Source: Gammaproteobacteria bacterium
GTDB lineage: Bacteria; Pseudomonadota; Gammaproteobacteria; Arenicellales; Arenicellaceae
Length of the DNA: 6,453 nt
Assembly: GCA_030426005.1 (NCBI GenBank)
Contig: JAUHZM010000179.1
Span: 1-6,453 of the forward strand
Reading direction: 5' to 3'
The notes under the pieces were generated by a model. That model searched no databases, was not told where the DNA came from, and was given only the letters and a program-made list of their open reading frames with translations. Within the stretch, counting starts at the first letter, position 1; each line of letters opens with the position of its first letter. The position numbers were made by a program, and so were the translations under genes. Shown here piece after piece: positions 1 through 6,019 of the stretch.

Positions 1-821
1 GCGGCTGTCTCGGTGCCATCAATAAACACTTCTTTGGCCGCGTCTCTAACGCTTTTCGAGTCGACCATCGACTGCGTTTTGGCATAGGCTGACAACAAGG
101 CATGGTCAGCCAATACGTTAATCTTACGTGGAATCCCGCCACTTAAACTGTGCAGTTTGTTCAATGCCTGACGGCTAAACAGGGGCTGCTTACAACCCGC
201 GACCGCCAAACGAAAATTCACATAGTCGCCAATCTCATCACGCTCCAAAGCCCCTAGATGATAGCGAGCCGTCACGCGTTGGGCGAGCTGGCGCAGATCG
301 TTACGGCGTAAGGAATCATTGAGTTCTGGCTGGCCAATCAAAATAATTTGTAGCAACTTAGATTTGGTCGTTTCTAAGTTGGTCAGCAGCCGAATATTTT
401 CTAACACATCGCGACTCAGCAGTTGCGCTTCGTCAATAATAAGCACGGTGTGGCGATTGGCTGCGAATGTCGCCAGCAAGTGCGCGTTAATGAGGTCAAG
501 CAATTGTTTCTGTGACGCGGACTCAGGATAGTCCACCTTTAATTCGTCGCAAACAGTTTGCAGAAGTTCTTGCTCATTGATATTGGCGTTCAGCACCAAC
601 GCCACGTCCACGTTATCGGGTAAGTCACTGAGTAGGTTACGGCATAAGGTGGTCTTGCCGGTACCGACCTCACCAGTGAGTACGATAAAACAGCCCCCTT
701 GCGACAAGCCATAGGTCAAATGCGCCATCGCTTCCTTGTGGCGATTACTCATGTACAGATAATGTGGATCTGGGGCAATCGAGAATGGGCGCTCGGTTAA
801 CCCAAAATATTTCAGGTACAC
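1..821 (-). CDS. ExeA/GspA-type AAA+ ATPase, N-terminal 273 residues (3' end beyond window)
   Basis: My translation of the minus strand from a GTG at 821-819 stays open to the left edge. It begins MYLKYFGLTERPFSIAPDP, the typical opening of ExeA/GspA/MshM-type ATPases. Walker A is GEVGTGKT (residues 50-57) and Walker B is LIIDEAQ (127-133). A sensor-2-like LSGGIPRKINVL lies near 226-237. These proteins are inner-membrane-associated ATPases; in Aeromonas, ExeA with ExeB helps insert the type II secretin through peptidoglycan. The family is usually near 500-550 residues, with a transmembrane segment and often a peptidoglycan-binding domain in the C-terminal half, which would lie outside this window. 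The GTG start is supported by AGAGG at 832-828, six bases upstream; the ATG at 826-824 is out of frame and stops after four codons. It follows the exonuclease gene by 125 bp on the same strand. MshM or another ExeA paralogue is possible, since the C-terminus and the next gene are not visible. Confidence 0.9.
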   Translation of the reverse strand, partial: MYLKYFGLTERPFSIAPDPHYLYMSNRHKEAMAHLTYGLSQGGCFIVLTGEVGTGKTTLCRNLLSDLPDNVDVALVLNANINEQELLQTVCDELKVDYPESASQKQLLDLINAHLLATFAANRHTVLIIDEAQLLSRDVLENIRLLTNLETTKSKLLQIILIGQPELNDSLRRNDLRQLAQRVTARYHLGALERDEIGDYVNFRLAVAGCKQPLFSRQALNKLHSLSGGIPRKINVLADHALLSAYAKTQSMVDSKSVRDAAKEVFIDGTETA

Positions 822-869
822 AGCATACCTCTGGCTTGGTTGATCGGATAGTTCGGTGTGCAGGTCCGG

Positions 870-885
870 ATTTGCACGCGCAAAT
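870..885. promoter_or_regulatory. 16-bp palindrome upstream of the exeA-like gene, possible operator
   Basis: ATTTGC (870-875) and GCAAAT (880-885) form a perfect 6-bp inverted repeat around ACGC. It lies about 50 bp upstream of the GTG start of the ExeA-like ATPase, in the 125-bp gap after the exonuclease gene. An AT-rich stretch (885-890) adjoins it, but I see no convincing -35/-10 pair. The symmetry suits a dimeric regulator, but no known family can be assigned and chance is possible. Confidence 0.25.
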
Positions 886-946
886 AATTACAGATGCCCG
901 CCATCAGCGCAAGCAGTCCGTCTCGAAGGGCGTAACGCTCAAAATG

Positions 947-1858
947 CTAGTTCAGGCGATTAGATGCTTCCGCCAATCGCGCAAACAACCCATCGCCACG
1001 ACCGCCCATGATATGGCCGATCTCTTGCAGCGAGCTCACTTCAGCGGAACGCCGTTGCAACAAATCAGGCGACGCATCAATCGGCGCATCATACGCTACC
1101 GTGGCTAATAATTTGGATAACATTGCCACTTCTTTATGTGTGGCCAGCTTTTCTGGCAAAGATTTCGCACCGCGGATTGGTAATTGTTTGATCGCGTCCA
1201 GGTTATCGTACATGTGCTCCATGCTGCCGAACTCAGACAACAGTGCGCCTGCCGTTTTTGGGCCTACGCCCGGCACACCCGGAATATTGTCCACAGCGTC
1301 GCCGCAAAGCCCGAGATAATCTTGAATACACTCGGGCGGCACTCCAAACTTCTGTGCCACACCATGTGAATCCAGTTGCACGTTTTTAGCGAAATCCCAC
1401 CAAAAATCGTCGCCTTGCAATAGCTGCGCTAGATCTTTATCGCCCGAGACAATCGCATTGCGGAAACCTGCGCCCCGCATATTCGCCGACCAGGTGGCAA
1501 TAATATCGTCTGCCTCGTACCGATCATGACCGACACAGTGAAACCCAGCGGCTTCGGCCAAACGTTTGCAATATTTGAACTGATTTTTGAGGTCTTCCGG
1601 CGGCAGCTCTCGATTCATTTTGTACGCTGGATACAGCTCATTGCGGAATGATTGCGTCAAGCTCTCGTCAAAGGCAATACCGACATGCGTGGCCTGACTT
1701 TTTTCGGCAAATTCGGTCAGGAAACGACAGAAGCCATATAGGGCATTCACCGGCATACCGTTCTCGCCACGCATTGAATCGGGTACCGAGAACCAGGCAC
1801 GAAAAATATAAATACTGGCATCGATCAGATAGACCGTGCGTTTGGGTGTTGCCTGCAT
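947..1858 (-). CDS. Stand-alone Pol I-type 5'-3' exonuclease (FEN-like)
   Basis: A 303-residue protein made only of the 5' nuclease module found at the N-terminus of DNA polymerase I. Metal-binding acidic residues are visible in order: D13 (LIDAS), D64 (AFDES), EADD at 115-118, GDKD at 139-142, and GDAVDN with D187 and D190. A helix-hairpin-helix GVPGVGPKTAGALL follows at 194-207. The C-terminal RGAKSLPEKL...HKEVAMLS (229-248) resembles the corresponding part of E. coli Pol I, so this looks closer to the Pol I nuclease domain than to the shorter Xni/ExoIX (about 251 residues). No polymerase or 3'-5' domain follows: the TAG stop is clean. The expected activity is metal-dependent 5'-3' and flap-structure cleavage in replication or repair. 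The ATG lies 4 bp after the corC stop, so it is probably translated from the ybeZYX mRNA; I see no strong Shine-Dalgarno. All key acidic residues are present, so it is probably active. Confidence 0.93.
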   Translation of the reverse strand: MQATPKRTVYLIDASIYIFRAWFSVPDSMRGENGMPVNALYGFCRFLTEFAEKSQATHVGIAFDESLTQSFRNELYPAYKMNRELPPEDLKNQFKYCKRLAEAAGFHCVGHDRYEADDIIATWSANMRGAGFRNAIVSGDKDLAQLLQGDDFWWDFAKNVQLDSHGVAQKFGVPPECIQDYLGLCGDAVDNIPGVPGVGPKTAGALLSEFGSMEHMYDNLDAIKQLPIRGAKSLPEKLATHKEVAMLSKLLATVAYDAPIDASPDLLQRRSAEVSSLQEIGHIMGGRGDGLFARLAEASNRLN

Positions 1859-1862
1859 GGAA

Positions 1863-2714
1863 TTACGCTGTTTGTTTGTGCACGCGAATTAAATGAATCC
1901 GTCGTGAGTCCGCGTGAATGATTTCAAAATTGAACTTATCGATGTCGACCGATTCGCCCCGCACCGGCACGTGGCCGAGGGTTTGAGAGATCAAACCGCC
2001 AATGGTGTCGGAGTTGGTCTCACTTAAATAGCATTCGAAGTGCTCATTGAATTCATCAATCGGTAGCACAGCTTTCACGATCACTTCGCCGTCTTCCATG
2101 GTACGGATCAAATTTTCATCGTCTTCGATGTCGTGCTCGTCTTCTATATTGCCGACTATTTGCTCCAGCACATCTTCAATCGTAACTAGGCCCGCAATGG
2201 CACCGAACTCGTCCACCACAATGGCCATATGATTGCGGTTCTCTCGGAACTCACTCAGCAGCACATTCAGACGCTTACTCTCAGGTATAAACACCACCGG
2301 ACGCGTGAGGTCGCGCAAGTTAAAACGTTGCTTATTGTCTTCATCAAAAAAGTGCAACAAATCCTTTGCCAGTAGAATGCCGATGATCTGATCTTTTTCG
2401 TTATCGACAACTGGAAAACGCGAGTGACCGCTCTCAACCATCACATCCAAACACTGATCCAGCGAATGTTCACGCTCGACGTAGGCCATACTGCTGCGCG
2501 GCACCATGATATCTCTAACCTGCAAATCCGAGACGAACATGACGCGTTGCATCATGTCATAAGCGTCGCGTGCGACGATGCCGTCTTCTTCAGCCTGGCG
2601 TAAATTTTCTAAGACATCTTCGCGCGTTTCGGCGCGCTGCTGGGGTAACCAACCAAATAATTTATTCTTTATGGTCTGACCTAATGTCGACGGAGGTTTT
2701 TCAGAAACGTTCAT
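1863..2714 (-). CDS. ybeX: CorC/YbeX, CBS-domain protein linked to Mg/Co homeostasis and ribosome metabolism
   Basis: With the ATG at 2714 the protein has 283 residues, close to E. coli YbeX (292). Two CBS domains occupy about residues 67-125 (starting RDIMVPRSSM) and 135-190 (NHMAIVVDEFGAIAGLVTIED). A CorC_HlyC transporter-associated domain covers about 203-280 (DGEVIVKAVLPIDEFNE, then DTIGGLISQTLGHVP). There is no N-terminal DUF21 membrane domain, so it is a soluble CorC/YbeX protein and not a CNNM/HlyC-type transporter. CorC was linked genetically to CorA-dependent Mg/Co efflux, and YbeX to ribosome metabolism in E. coli. An in-frame TTG at 2726 would add four residues. I prefer the ATG because its product aligns with the E. 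coli N-terminus, but neither has a strong Shine-Dalgarno. The gene lies 30 bp after ybeY and 4 bp before the exonuclease. Confidence 0.95.
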   Translation of the reverse strand: MNVSEKPPSTLGQTIKNKLFGWLPQQRAETREDVLENLRQAEEDGIVARDAYDMMQRVMFVSDLQVRDIMVPRSSMAYVEREHSLDQCLDVMVESGHSRFPVVDNEKDQIIGILLAKDLLHFFDEDNKQRFNLRDLTRPVVFIPESKRLNVLLSEFRENRNHMAIVVDEFGAIAGLVTIEDVLEQIVGNIEDEHDIEDDENLIRTMEDGEVIVKAVLPIDEFNEHFECYLSETNSDTIGGLISQTLGHVPVRGESVDIDKFNFEIIHADSRRIHLIRVHKQTA

Positions 2715-2744
2715 GTAGTAAAACAAACTCTGTGGAAGAGTAGA

Positions 2745-3248
2745 TCAATAGGGGTTAGCAATATGACTCTGGGCAAGAATCCTGGTTTCCAGGGCTTCCA
2801 TCTCTTCAGCACTGGGATCGTCCTGATGGTCATAGCCGCATAAGTGCAATATACCGTGAGTCACCATGTGAGCATAATGGTCGGACAACGATTTTTGCTG
2901 ATTTTTGGCTTCGGTAATCAATACCGGATGGCAGATTACGATATCGCCCAGGATCGGCGTGGCCAATTCTGCGGCCAGCTCGGGCGGTAAATCGTCCAAG
3001 CCCTCAAATGGAAACGACAACACATTGGTTGGTTTATCGAAGCCCCGATAGGAATGATTCAAGGTGTGAGATTCCTCGGTCTCGCACAGACGAATGGTCA
3101 CTTCTGCGGGCGTGTCGCGCACCGCAGAATAGGCGCACTGCGCCCATTGAGTTAGCTGCGCCGCACTCGGCGGCTCAGCGTCCTCATCGATGTCTGAAAG
3201 TGCGACCTGGACATCAACGTGCAAGTCGCCGCTGGCATGCTCAGTCAT
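2745..3248 (-). CDS. ybeY: YbeY endoribonuclease, 16S rRNA maturation and 70S ribosome quality control
   Basis: From the ATG at 3248 the product has 167 residues (E. coli YbeY has 155). The zinc-site signature HGILHLCGYDH gives H131, H135 and H141. The substrate-cleft region includes R53 (TIRLC) and YRGFDKPTNVLSFPFE at 67-82, both typical of the UPF0054/YbeY family. YbeY is a single-strand-specific metal-dependent RNase needed for 16S rRNA 3'-end maturation and for disposal of defective ribosomes. The frame is open further upstream, allowing a 186-residue version. However, the extra 19 residues (MCVTHWCSVLL...) do not resemble YbeY and lie deep inside ybeZ. The chosen ATG overlaps the last 8 bp of ybeZ (ATGACTGA), a usual translational-coupling arrangement. 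An ATG at 3257 is the next alternative. No clear Shine-Dalgarno distinguishes these starts. Confidence 0.95.
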   Translation of the reverse strand: MTEHASGDLHVDVQVALSDIDEDAEPPSAAQLTQWAQCAYSAVRDTPAEVTIRLCETEESHTLNHSYRGFDKPTNVLSFPFEGLDDLPPELAAELATPILGDIVICHPVLITEAKNQQKSLSDHYAHMVTHGILHLCGYDHQDDPSAEEMEALETRILAQSHIANPY

Positions 3249-4221
3249 TACGCTCATGCTTTTCATAGGCGTCAACAATACGCTGCACCAATGGGTGACG
3301 CACAATGTCTTTGCCGGTGAATTTATTCACGAATACGCCTTTGACATCACGGAGTACGGTCAGCGCATGTTTTAGACCGGAGTACGTGCCTTTCGGCAGA
3401 TCGACCTGAGACAAGTCGCCCGTAAGCACGACTTTCGAACCAAAGCCGGTTCGGGTCAATAGCATCTTCATTTGCGAGATGGTGGTATTTTGCGCTTCGT
3501 CCATAATCACGAACGCGTCTGACAGCGTACGGCCACGCATATAGGCCAACGGTGCCAGTTCGATGACCTTTTGATCGATCATGCGTGCGACCCGTTCCAC
3601 ACCAAGTAACTCGTACAAAGCGTCGTACAGAGGGCGCAGATACGGGTCGATCTTCTGACCAATGTCTCCGGGCAAGAAGCCTAGGTTTTCACCAGCCTCG
3701 ACCACCGGTCGCACTAATACGATACGTTTAACATCTTCATTCACCAACGCTTCGACCGCTTTTGCTACCGCCAGGTAAGTTTTACCAGTACCTGCTGGCC
3801 CGATACCAAACACCACATCGTATTTATCGATCGCGCGTAAGTATTCACTTTGCGTTTTGGATTTGGCCACCACCGGTTTGAGCGGCGCCATAACCCGTTC
3901 GAATTCCATGTCCTGCTCGGCAGGTTCAGACATATTATTGATCACTTGATATACCTTGGACTCTTCCAAACCTGTACTCCCGGCCATGCCAGCGGTGAGG
4001 TGATAAAGCTTTTTAATAACGCGTTGCGCAATGTCTAGATGGCTTAACTTACCTTGCAGCACAAAATCCGATCCTTGCTGATAGCATTTGACCAGCAATT
4101 CGTCTTCGATGATTTTGATGTTGCGGTGACATTCGCCGCAGAGGATTGATAATCGTGCGTTGTCGACAGGAGACTCGAGAGAGCCGAGTGAGAGCGTCTT
4201 AGCGGGCAAGGCTTGATTCAA
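3241..4221 (-). CDS. ybeZ: YbeZ, PhoH-family P-loop ATPase, TTG start
   Basis: A 326-residue PhoH-like protein (E. coli YbeZ has 346). An N-terminal KH-like/RNA-binding part (about 15-75) begins with DNARLSILCGECHRNIK, matching the E. coli start region. The PhoH ATPase domain follows, with Walker A GPAGTGKT (141-148), RPVVEAGENLGFLPGD (171-186), Walker B VIMDEAQN (238-245) and TGDLSQVDLP (267-276). YbeZ binds and hydrolyses ATP, is a predicted RNA helicase, and physically partners YbeY in rRNA metabolism. The codon at 4221-4219 is TTG. It is the only standard start between the upstream in-frame stop and the conserved region, and GAGGA at 4234-4230 sits eight bases upstream, so I accept it. 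The 3' end overlaps ybeY by 8 bp. A candidate promoter lies about 135 bp upstream, in the gap after miaB. Confidence 0.96.
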   Translation of the reverse strand: MNQALPAKTLSLGSLESPVDNARLSILCGECHRNIKIIEDELLVKCYQQGSDFVLQGKLSHLDIAQRVIKKLYHLTAGMAGSTGLEESKVYQVINNMSEPAEQDMEFERVMAPLKPVVAKSKTQSEYLRAIDKYDVVFGIGPAGTGKTYLAVAKAVEALVNEDVKRIVLVRPVVEAGENLGFLPGDIGQKIDPYLRPLYDALYELLGVERVARMIDQKVIELAPLAYMRGRTLSDAFVIMDEAQNTTISQMKMLLTRTGFGSKVVLTGDLSQVDLPKGTYSGLKHALTVLRDVKGVFVNKFTGKDIVRHPLVQRIVDAYEKHERND

Positions 4222-4229
4222 TGCTGTGA

Positions 4230-4234
4230 TCCTC
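4230..4234 (-). promoter_or_regulatory. Ribosome binding site that fixes the TTG start of ybeZ
   Basis: GAGGA on the minus strand, followed by eight bases and then TTG (4221-4219). No ATG or GTG lies in frame between the upstream TAG and the conserved N-terminus, so this site decides the start. A GATC at 4228-4231 overlaps its 3' end. Confidence 0.6.
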
Positions 4235-4278
4235 GCGTACTGAAACTAGCTGTACGGATACTCATGAATGCAGCTTAC

Positions 4279-4317
4279 CTCGCATGTTTGATCGCAGTCT
4301 GGATCGCATAGATCGCA
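4279..4317 (-). repeat. Short direct repeats TGCGATC in the ybeZ leader
   Basis: On the minus strand TGCGATC occurs three times (starting at 4317, 4308 and 4296). A degenerate TGCGAG follows at 4284. The start-to-start spacings are 9, 12 and 12 bp. Each full copy contains GATC, a Dam methylation target if the host has Dam, and a fourth GATC lies at 4228-4231. The array is between the candidate promoter and the ybeZ start, so it would be transcribed as leader RNA. Because all spacings are multiples of three, each reading frame gives a repetitive short peptide. I cannot assign a function. Confidence 0.6.
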
Positions 4318-4354
4318 TTTATGAAAGTCGAATAAAACATTTCTGCATACTCGA

Positions 4355-4383
4355 TTTATAGAACATGCGCGATTAGAAAACAA
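4355..4383 (-). promoter_or_regulatory. Candidate sigma-70-type promoter for the ybeZYX-exonuclease operon
   Basis: On the minus strand TTGTTT (4383-4378) and TATAAA (4360-4355) are separated by 17 bp. The -10 matches the consensus at five of six positions; the -35 matches only the TTG. Transcription would begin near 4348, giving a leader of about 125 nt that contains the TGCGATC repeats. An alternative pair, TTAACA with TCTAAT, lies just upstream with a short 15-bp spacer. In E. coli this operon also has heat-shock control, but I see no clear sigma-32 site here. Low to moderate confidence. Confidence 0.35.
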
Positions 4384-4401
4384 GCGGAAAATTGTTAAGA
4401 G

Positions 4402-4431
4402 TGTGTGACGCGCAAAAATCAGCGTCACACA
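4402..4431 (-). terminator. Hairpin just after miaB, possible weak terminator or attenuator
   Basis: A perfect 10-bp stem (4402-4411 pairing with 4422-4431) with a 10-nt loop begins nine bases after the miaB stop. On the minus strand the stem is TGTGTGACGC / GCGTCACACA. The downstream tract, CTCTTAACAATTTT, is T-rich but not a clean U run. Intrinsic termination may therefore be partial, or the hairpin may serve as a 3'-end stabiliser. It would separate miaB from ybeZ, consistent with a new promoter downstream. Confidence 0.45.
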
Positions 4432-4439
4432 GCACGCGA

Positions 4440-5819
4440 TTAGACCCGCACACCACGCAATGAATTTGGCAGTGCTTCAGTGATCTCCACGTCGACAAAC
4501 TGGCCAATCAGCGAGGCATCGCCATCGAAATTCACTACACGATTGTTCTCAGTTCGGCCCGACATTTGATTTGGATCTTTACGCGCTGGTCGATCAACCA
4601 GAATGGTTTGCACGGTGCCCACCATGTTTTGACTAATCTCTGATGCCATCTCAATGATGCGCTTTTGCAAACGCTGTAGGCGCGCCTGTTTTACATCCAT
4701 TGGCACATCGTCTTCCAGATCGGAGGCCGGTGTGCCAGGGCGTGGACTGTAGATAAAACTGAAAGACGTGTCGTAGCCGATGGTTTCGATCAAGTCCATA
4801 GTGGCCTCGAAATCCGCATCGGTTTCACCGGGAAAACCAATAATAAAATCGGATGACATACTGATATTGGGGCGAATTTTACGAATTTTCTCGATTATGC
4901 GCACATAGTCTTCCGCTTTGTAGCGTCGTTTCATGGCGGCAAGAATTCGATCAGAACCGGACTGCACTGGCAGATGTAGGTGATTCACCAGTTTGGGCAC
5001 ATCGGCGTACACATTGATCAAACTGTCAGAAAACTCCAGCGGATGCGACGTCGTGTAGCGGATTCGGTCGATGCCTTCGATCTCAGCCACATAGCGAATT
5101 AATAAGGCAAAGTCCGCCATGCTACCGTCATGCATCTCGCCCCAGTAGGCGTTTACATTCTGACCCAATAACGTGACTTCACGCACGCCTTGTTGAGCCA
5201 GTGCATACACTTCGGCTAACACATCATCAAATGGGCGCGAAAACTCCTCACCGCGTGTGTAAGGCACGACGCAGAAAGAGCAGTACTTACTGCAACCTTC
5301 CATAATCGAAACAAACGCAGTGACGCCTTCCACTTTTGGCGCGGGCAATTTGTCGAACTTTTCGATCTCGGGGAATGTGATATCGACCTTGGCCGATTGC
5401 GAAGACTTTACCTCGTCATACATCTGCGGCAAACGATGCAGAGTTTGCGGACCAAACACCATGTCGACATACGGTGCGCGCTGACGAATGCTGTCGCCTT
5501 CTTGTGACGCCACACAACCACCAACACCAATCACCAAGTCTGGATTCTGTTGCTTGAGATTCTTCCAACGACCAAGCTGTGAAAAGACCTTCTCTTGCGC
5601 TTTTTCACGCACAGAGCAGGTGTTCAGCAGAATGATATCTGCCTCCGATTCATCGGTGGTGGCTTCCACGCCATGCGAGGCGTTCAATGAGTCGAGCATC
5701 CGATTTGAGTCGTACTCATTCATCTGACATCCAAAGGTTTTAATAAACACCTTTTTAACTGGCTTCGCGCTCGCGTTCGCTGGCTCCACCTTCAGTGTGT
5801 CGTTTTGAATATCAGTCAT
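4440..5819 (-). CDS. miaB: MiaB, tRNA-2-methylthio-N6-dimethylallyladenosine synthase
   Basis: A 459-residue radical-SAM methylthiotransferase that converts i6A to ms2i6A at position 37 of tRNAs reading UNN codons. The N-terminal UPF0004 domain carries the three cysteines of the auxiliary [4Fe-4S] cluster: C31 (FGCQMNEYDS), C68 (LNTCSVREKAQEK) and C102 (GVGGCVASQEG). The radical-SAM CxxxCxxC motif is C176, C180 and C183 (EGCSKYCSFC). A TRAM domain occupies about 398-459, including SGRTENNRVVNF. Sequence agreement with E. coli MiaB (474 residues) is very high. The protein ends soon after the TRAM domain, lacking the E. coli C-terminal tail. It has about 20 extra N-terminal residues (Ala/Lys-rich) before KKVFIKTFGC. 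The ATG has no obvious Shine-Dalgarno, but no better in-frame start is visible before the conserved region. It precedes ybeZ by 218 bp, as in the conserved miaB-ybeZYX order. Confidence 0.98.
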   Translation of the reverse strand: MTDIQNDTLKVEPANASAKPVKKVFIKTFGCQMNEYDSNRMLDSLNASHGVEATTDESEADIILLNTCSVREKAQEKVFSQLGRWKNLKQQNPDLVIGVGGCVASQEGDSIRQRAPYVDMVFGPQTLHRLPQMYDEVKSSQSAKVDITFPEIEKFDKLPAPKVEGVTAFVSIMEGCSKYCSFCVVPYTRGEEFSRPFDDVLAEVYALAQQGVREVTLLGQNVNAYWGEMHDGSMADFALLIRYVAEIEGIDRIRYTTSHPLEFSDSLINVYADVPKLVNHLHLPVQSGSDRILAAMKRRYKAEDYVRIIEKIRKIRPNISMSSDFIIGFPGETDADFEATMDLIETIGYDTSFSFIYSPRPGTPASDLEDDVPMDVKQARLQRLQKRIIEMASEISQNMVGTVQTILVDRPARKDPNQMSGRTENNRVVNFDGDASLIGQFVDVEITEALPNSLRGVRV

Positions 5820-5855
5820 GGCAATTGATGAATATTTGATCAGTCAGGGGCGCGT

Positions 5856-5883
5856 ATTTTACCTATTATCCGCCATTTTCCAA
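5856..5883 (-). promoter_or_regulatory. Candidate miaB promoter
   Basis: On the minus strand TTGGAA (5883-5878) and TAAAAT (5861-5856) are separated by 16 bp, matching the consensus at four and five of six positions. The site is about 37 bp upstream of the miaB ATG and downstream of the terminator at 5966-5993, so it fits a monocistronic miaB start. A GATAAT at 5871-5866 is an alternative -10 without a good -35. Inferred from sequence only. Confidence 0.4.
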
Positions 5884-5965
5884 CAGACTCAGGCATTAAA
5901 TCGCTTATTTTTTAAGCACTCGCTTACGATTTCAACACGGCCAACCTTATCATTGGTGCAGACAC

Positions 5966-5993
5966 AAAAAAGCCAGCGAAGCGCTGGCTTTTT
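5966..5993 (-). terminator. Strong intrinsic terminator after the C25 peptidase gene
   Basis: AGCCAGCG (5971-5978) pairs perfectly with CGCTGGCT (5982-5989) around a 3-nt loop. The stem is flanked by an A run (5966-5970) and a T run (5990-5993). On the minus strand the stem is followed by a run of Ts, giving a textbook rho-independent terminator 26 bp past the peptidase stop. The flanking T run on the plus strand means it could also work in that direction, but no plus-strand gene is visible. Confidence 0.88.
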
Positions 5994-6019
5994 CGTTAGA
6001 AAGCGATGGTTTGCTTTAC

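Noticed and set aside
319..531. 70-codon plus-strand open frame
   Set aside because: Entirely antisense to the ExeA-like ATPase, whose Walker B and conserved helices are encoded here; Ser-rich shadow composition.
822..946. Promoter for the exeA-like gene in the gap after the exonuclease
   Set aside because: AT-rich TAATTATTT is present, but no -35/-10 pair with acceptable spacing and match was found.
764..1108. 114-codon open frame on the plus strand
   Set aside because: It runs antisense across the exeA start, the gap and the exonuclease 3' end. Its product resembles no family I recognise, and both minus-strand genes are well supported.
3249..3305. 19-residue N-terminal extension of YbeY
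   Set aside because: It would lie inside the ybeZ 3' end, is not YbeY-like, and the ATG at 3248 gives a normal length and a standard overlap.
4246..4428. 60-codon Cys-rich ORF as an annotated gene
   Set aside because: The GTG start lies in a hairpin without a Shine-Dalgarno, no family is recognisable, and the Cys pattern follows from the TGCGATC repeats. It is kept as a finding only.
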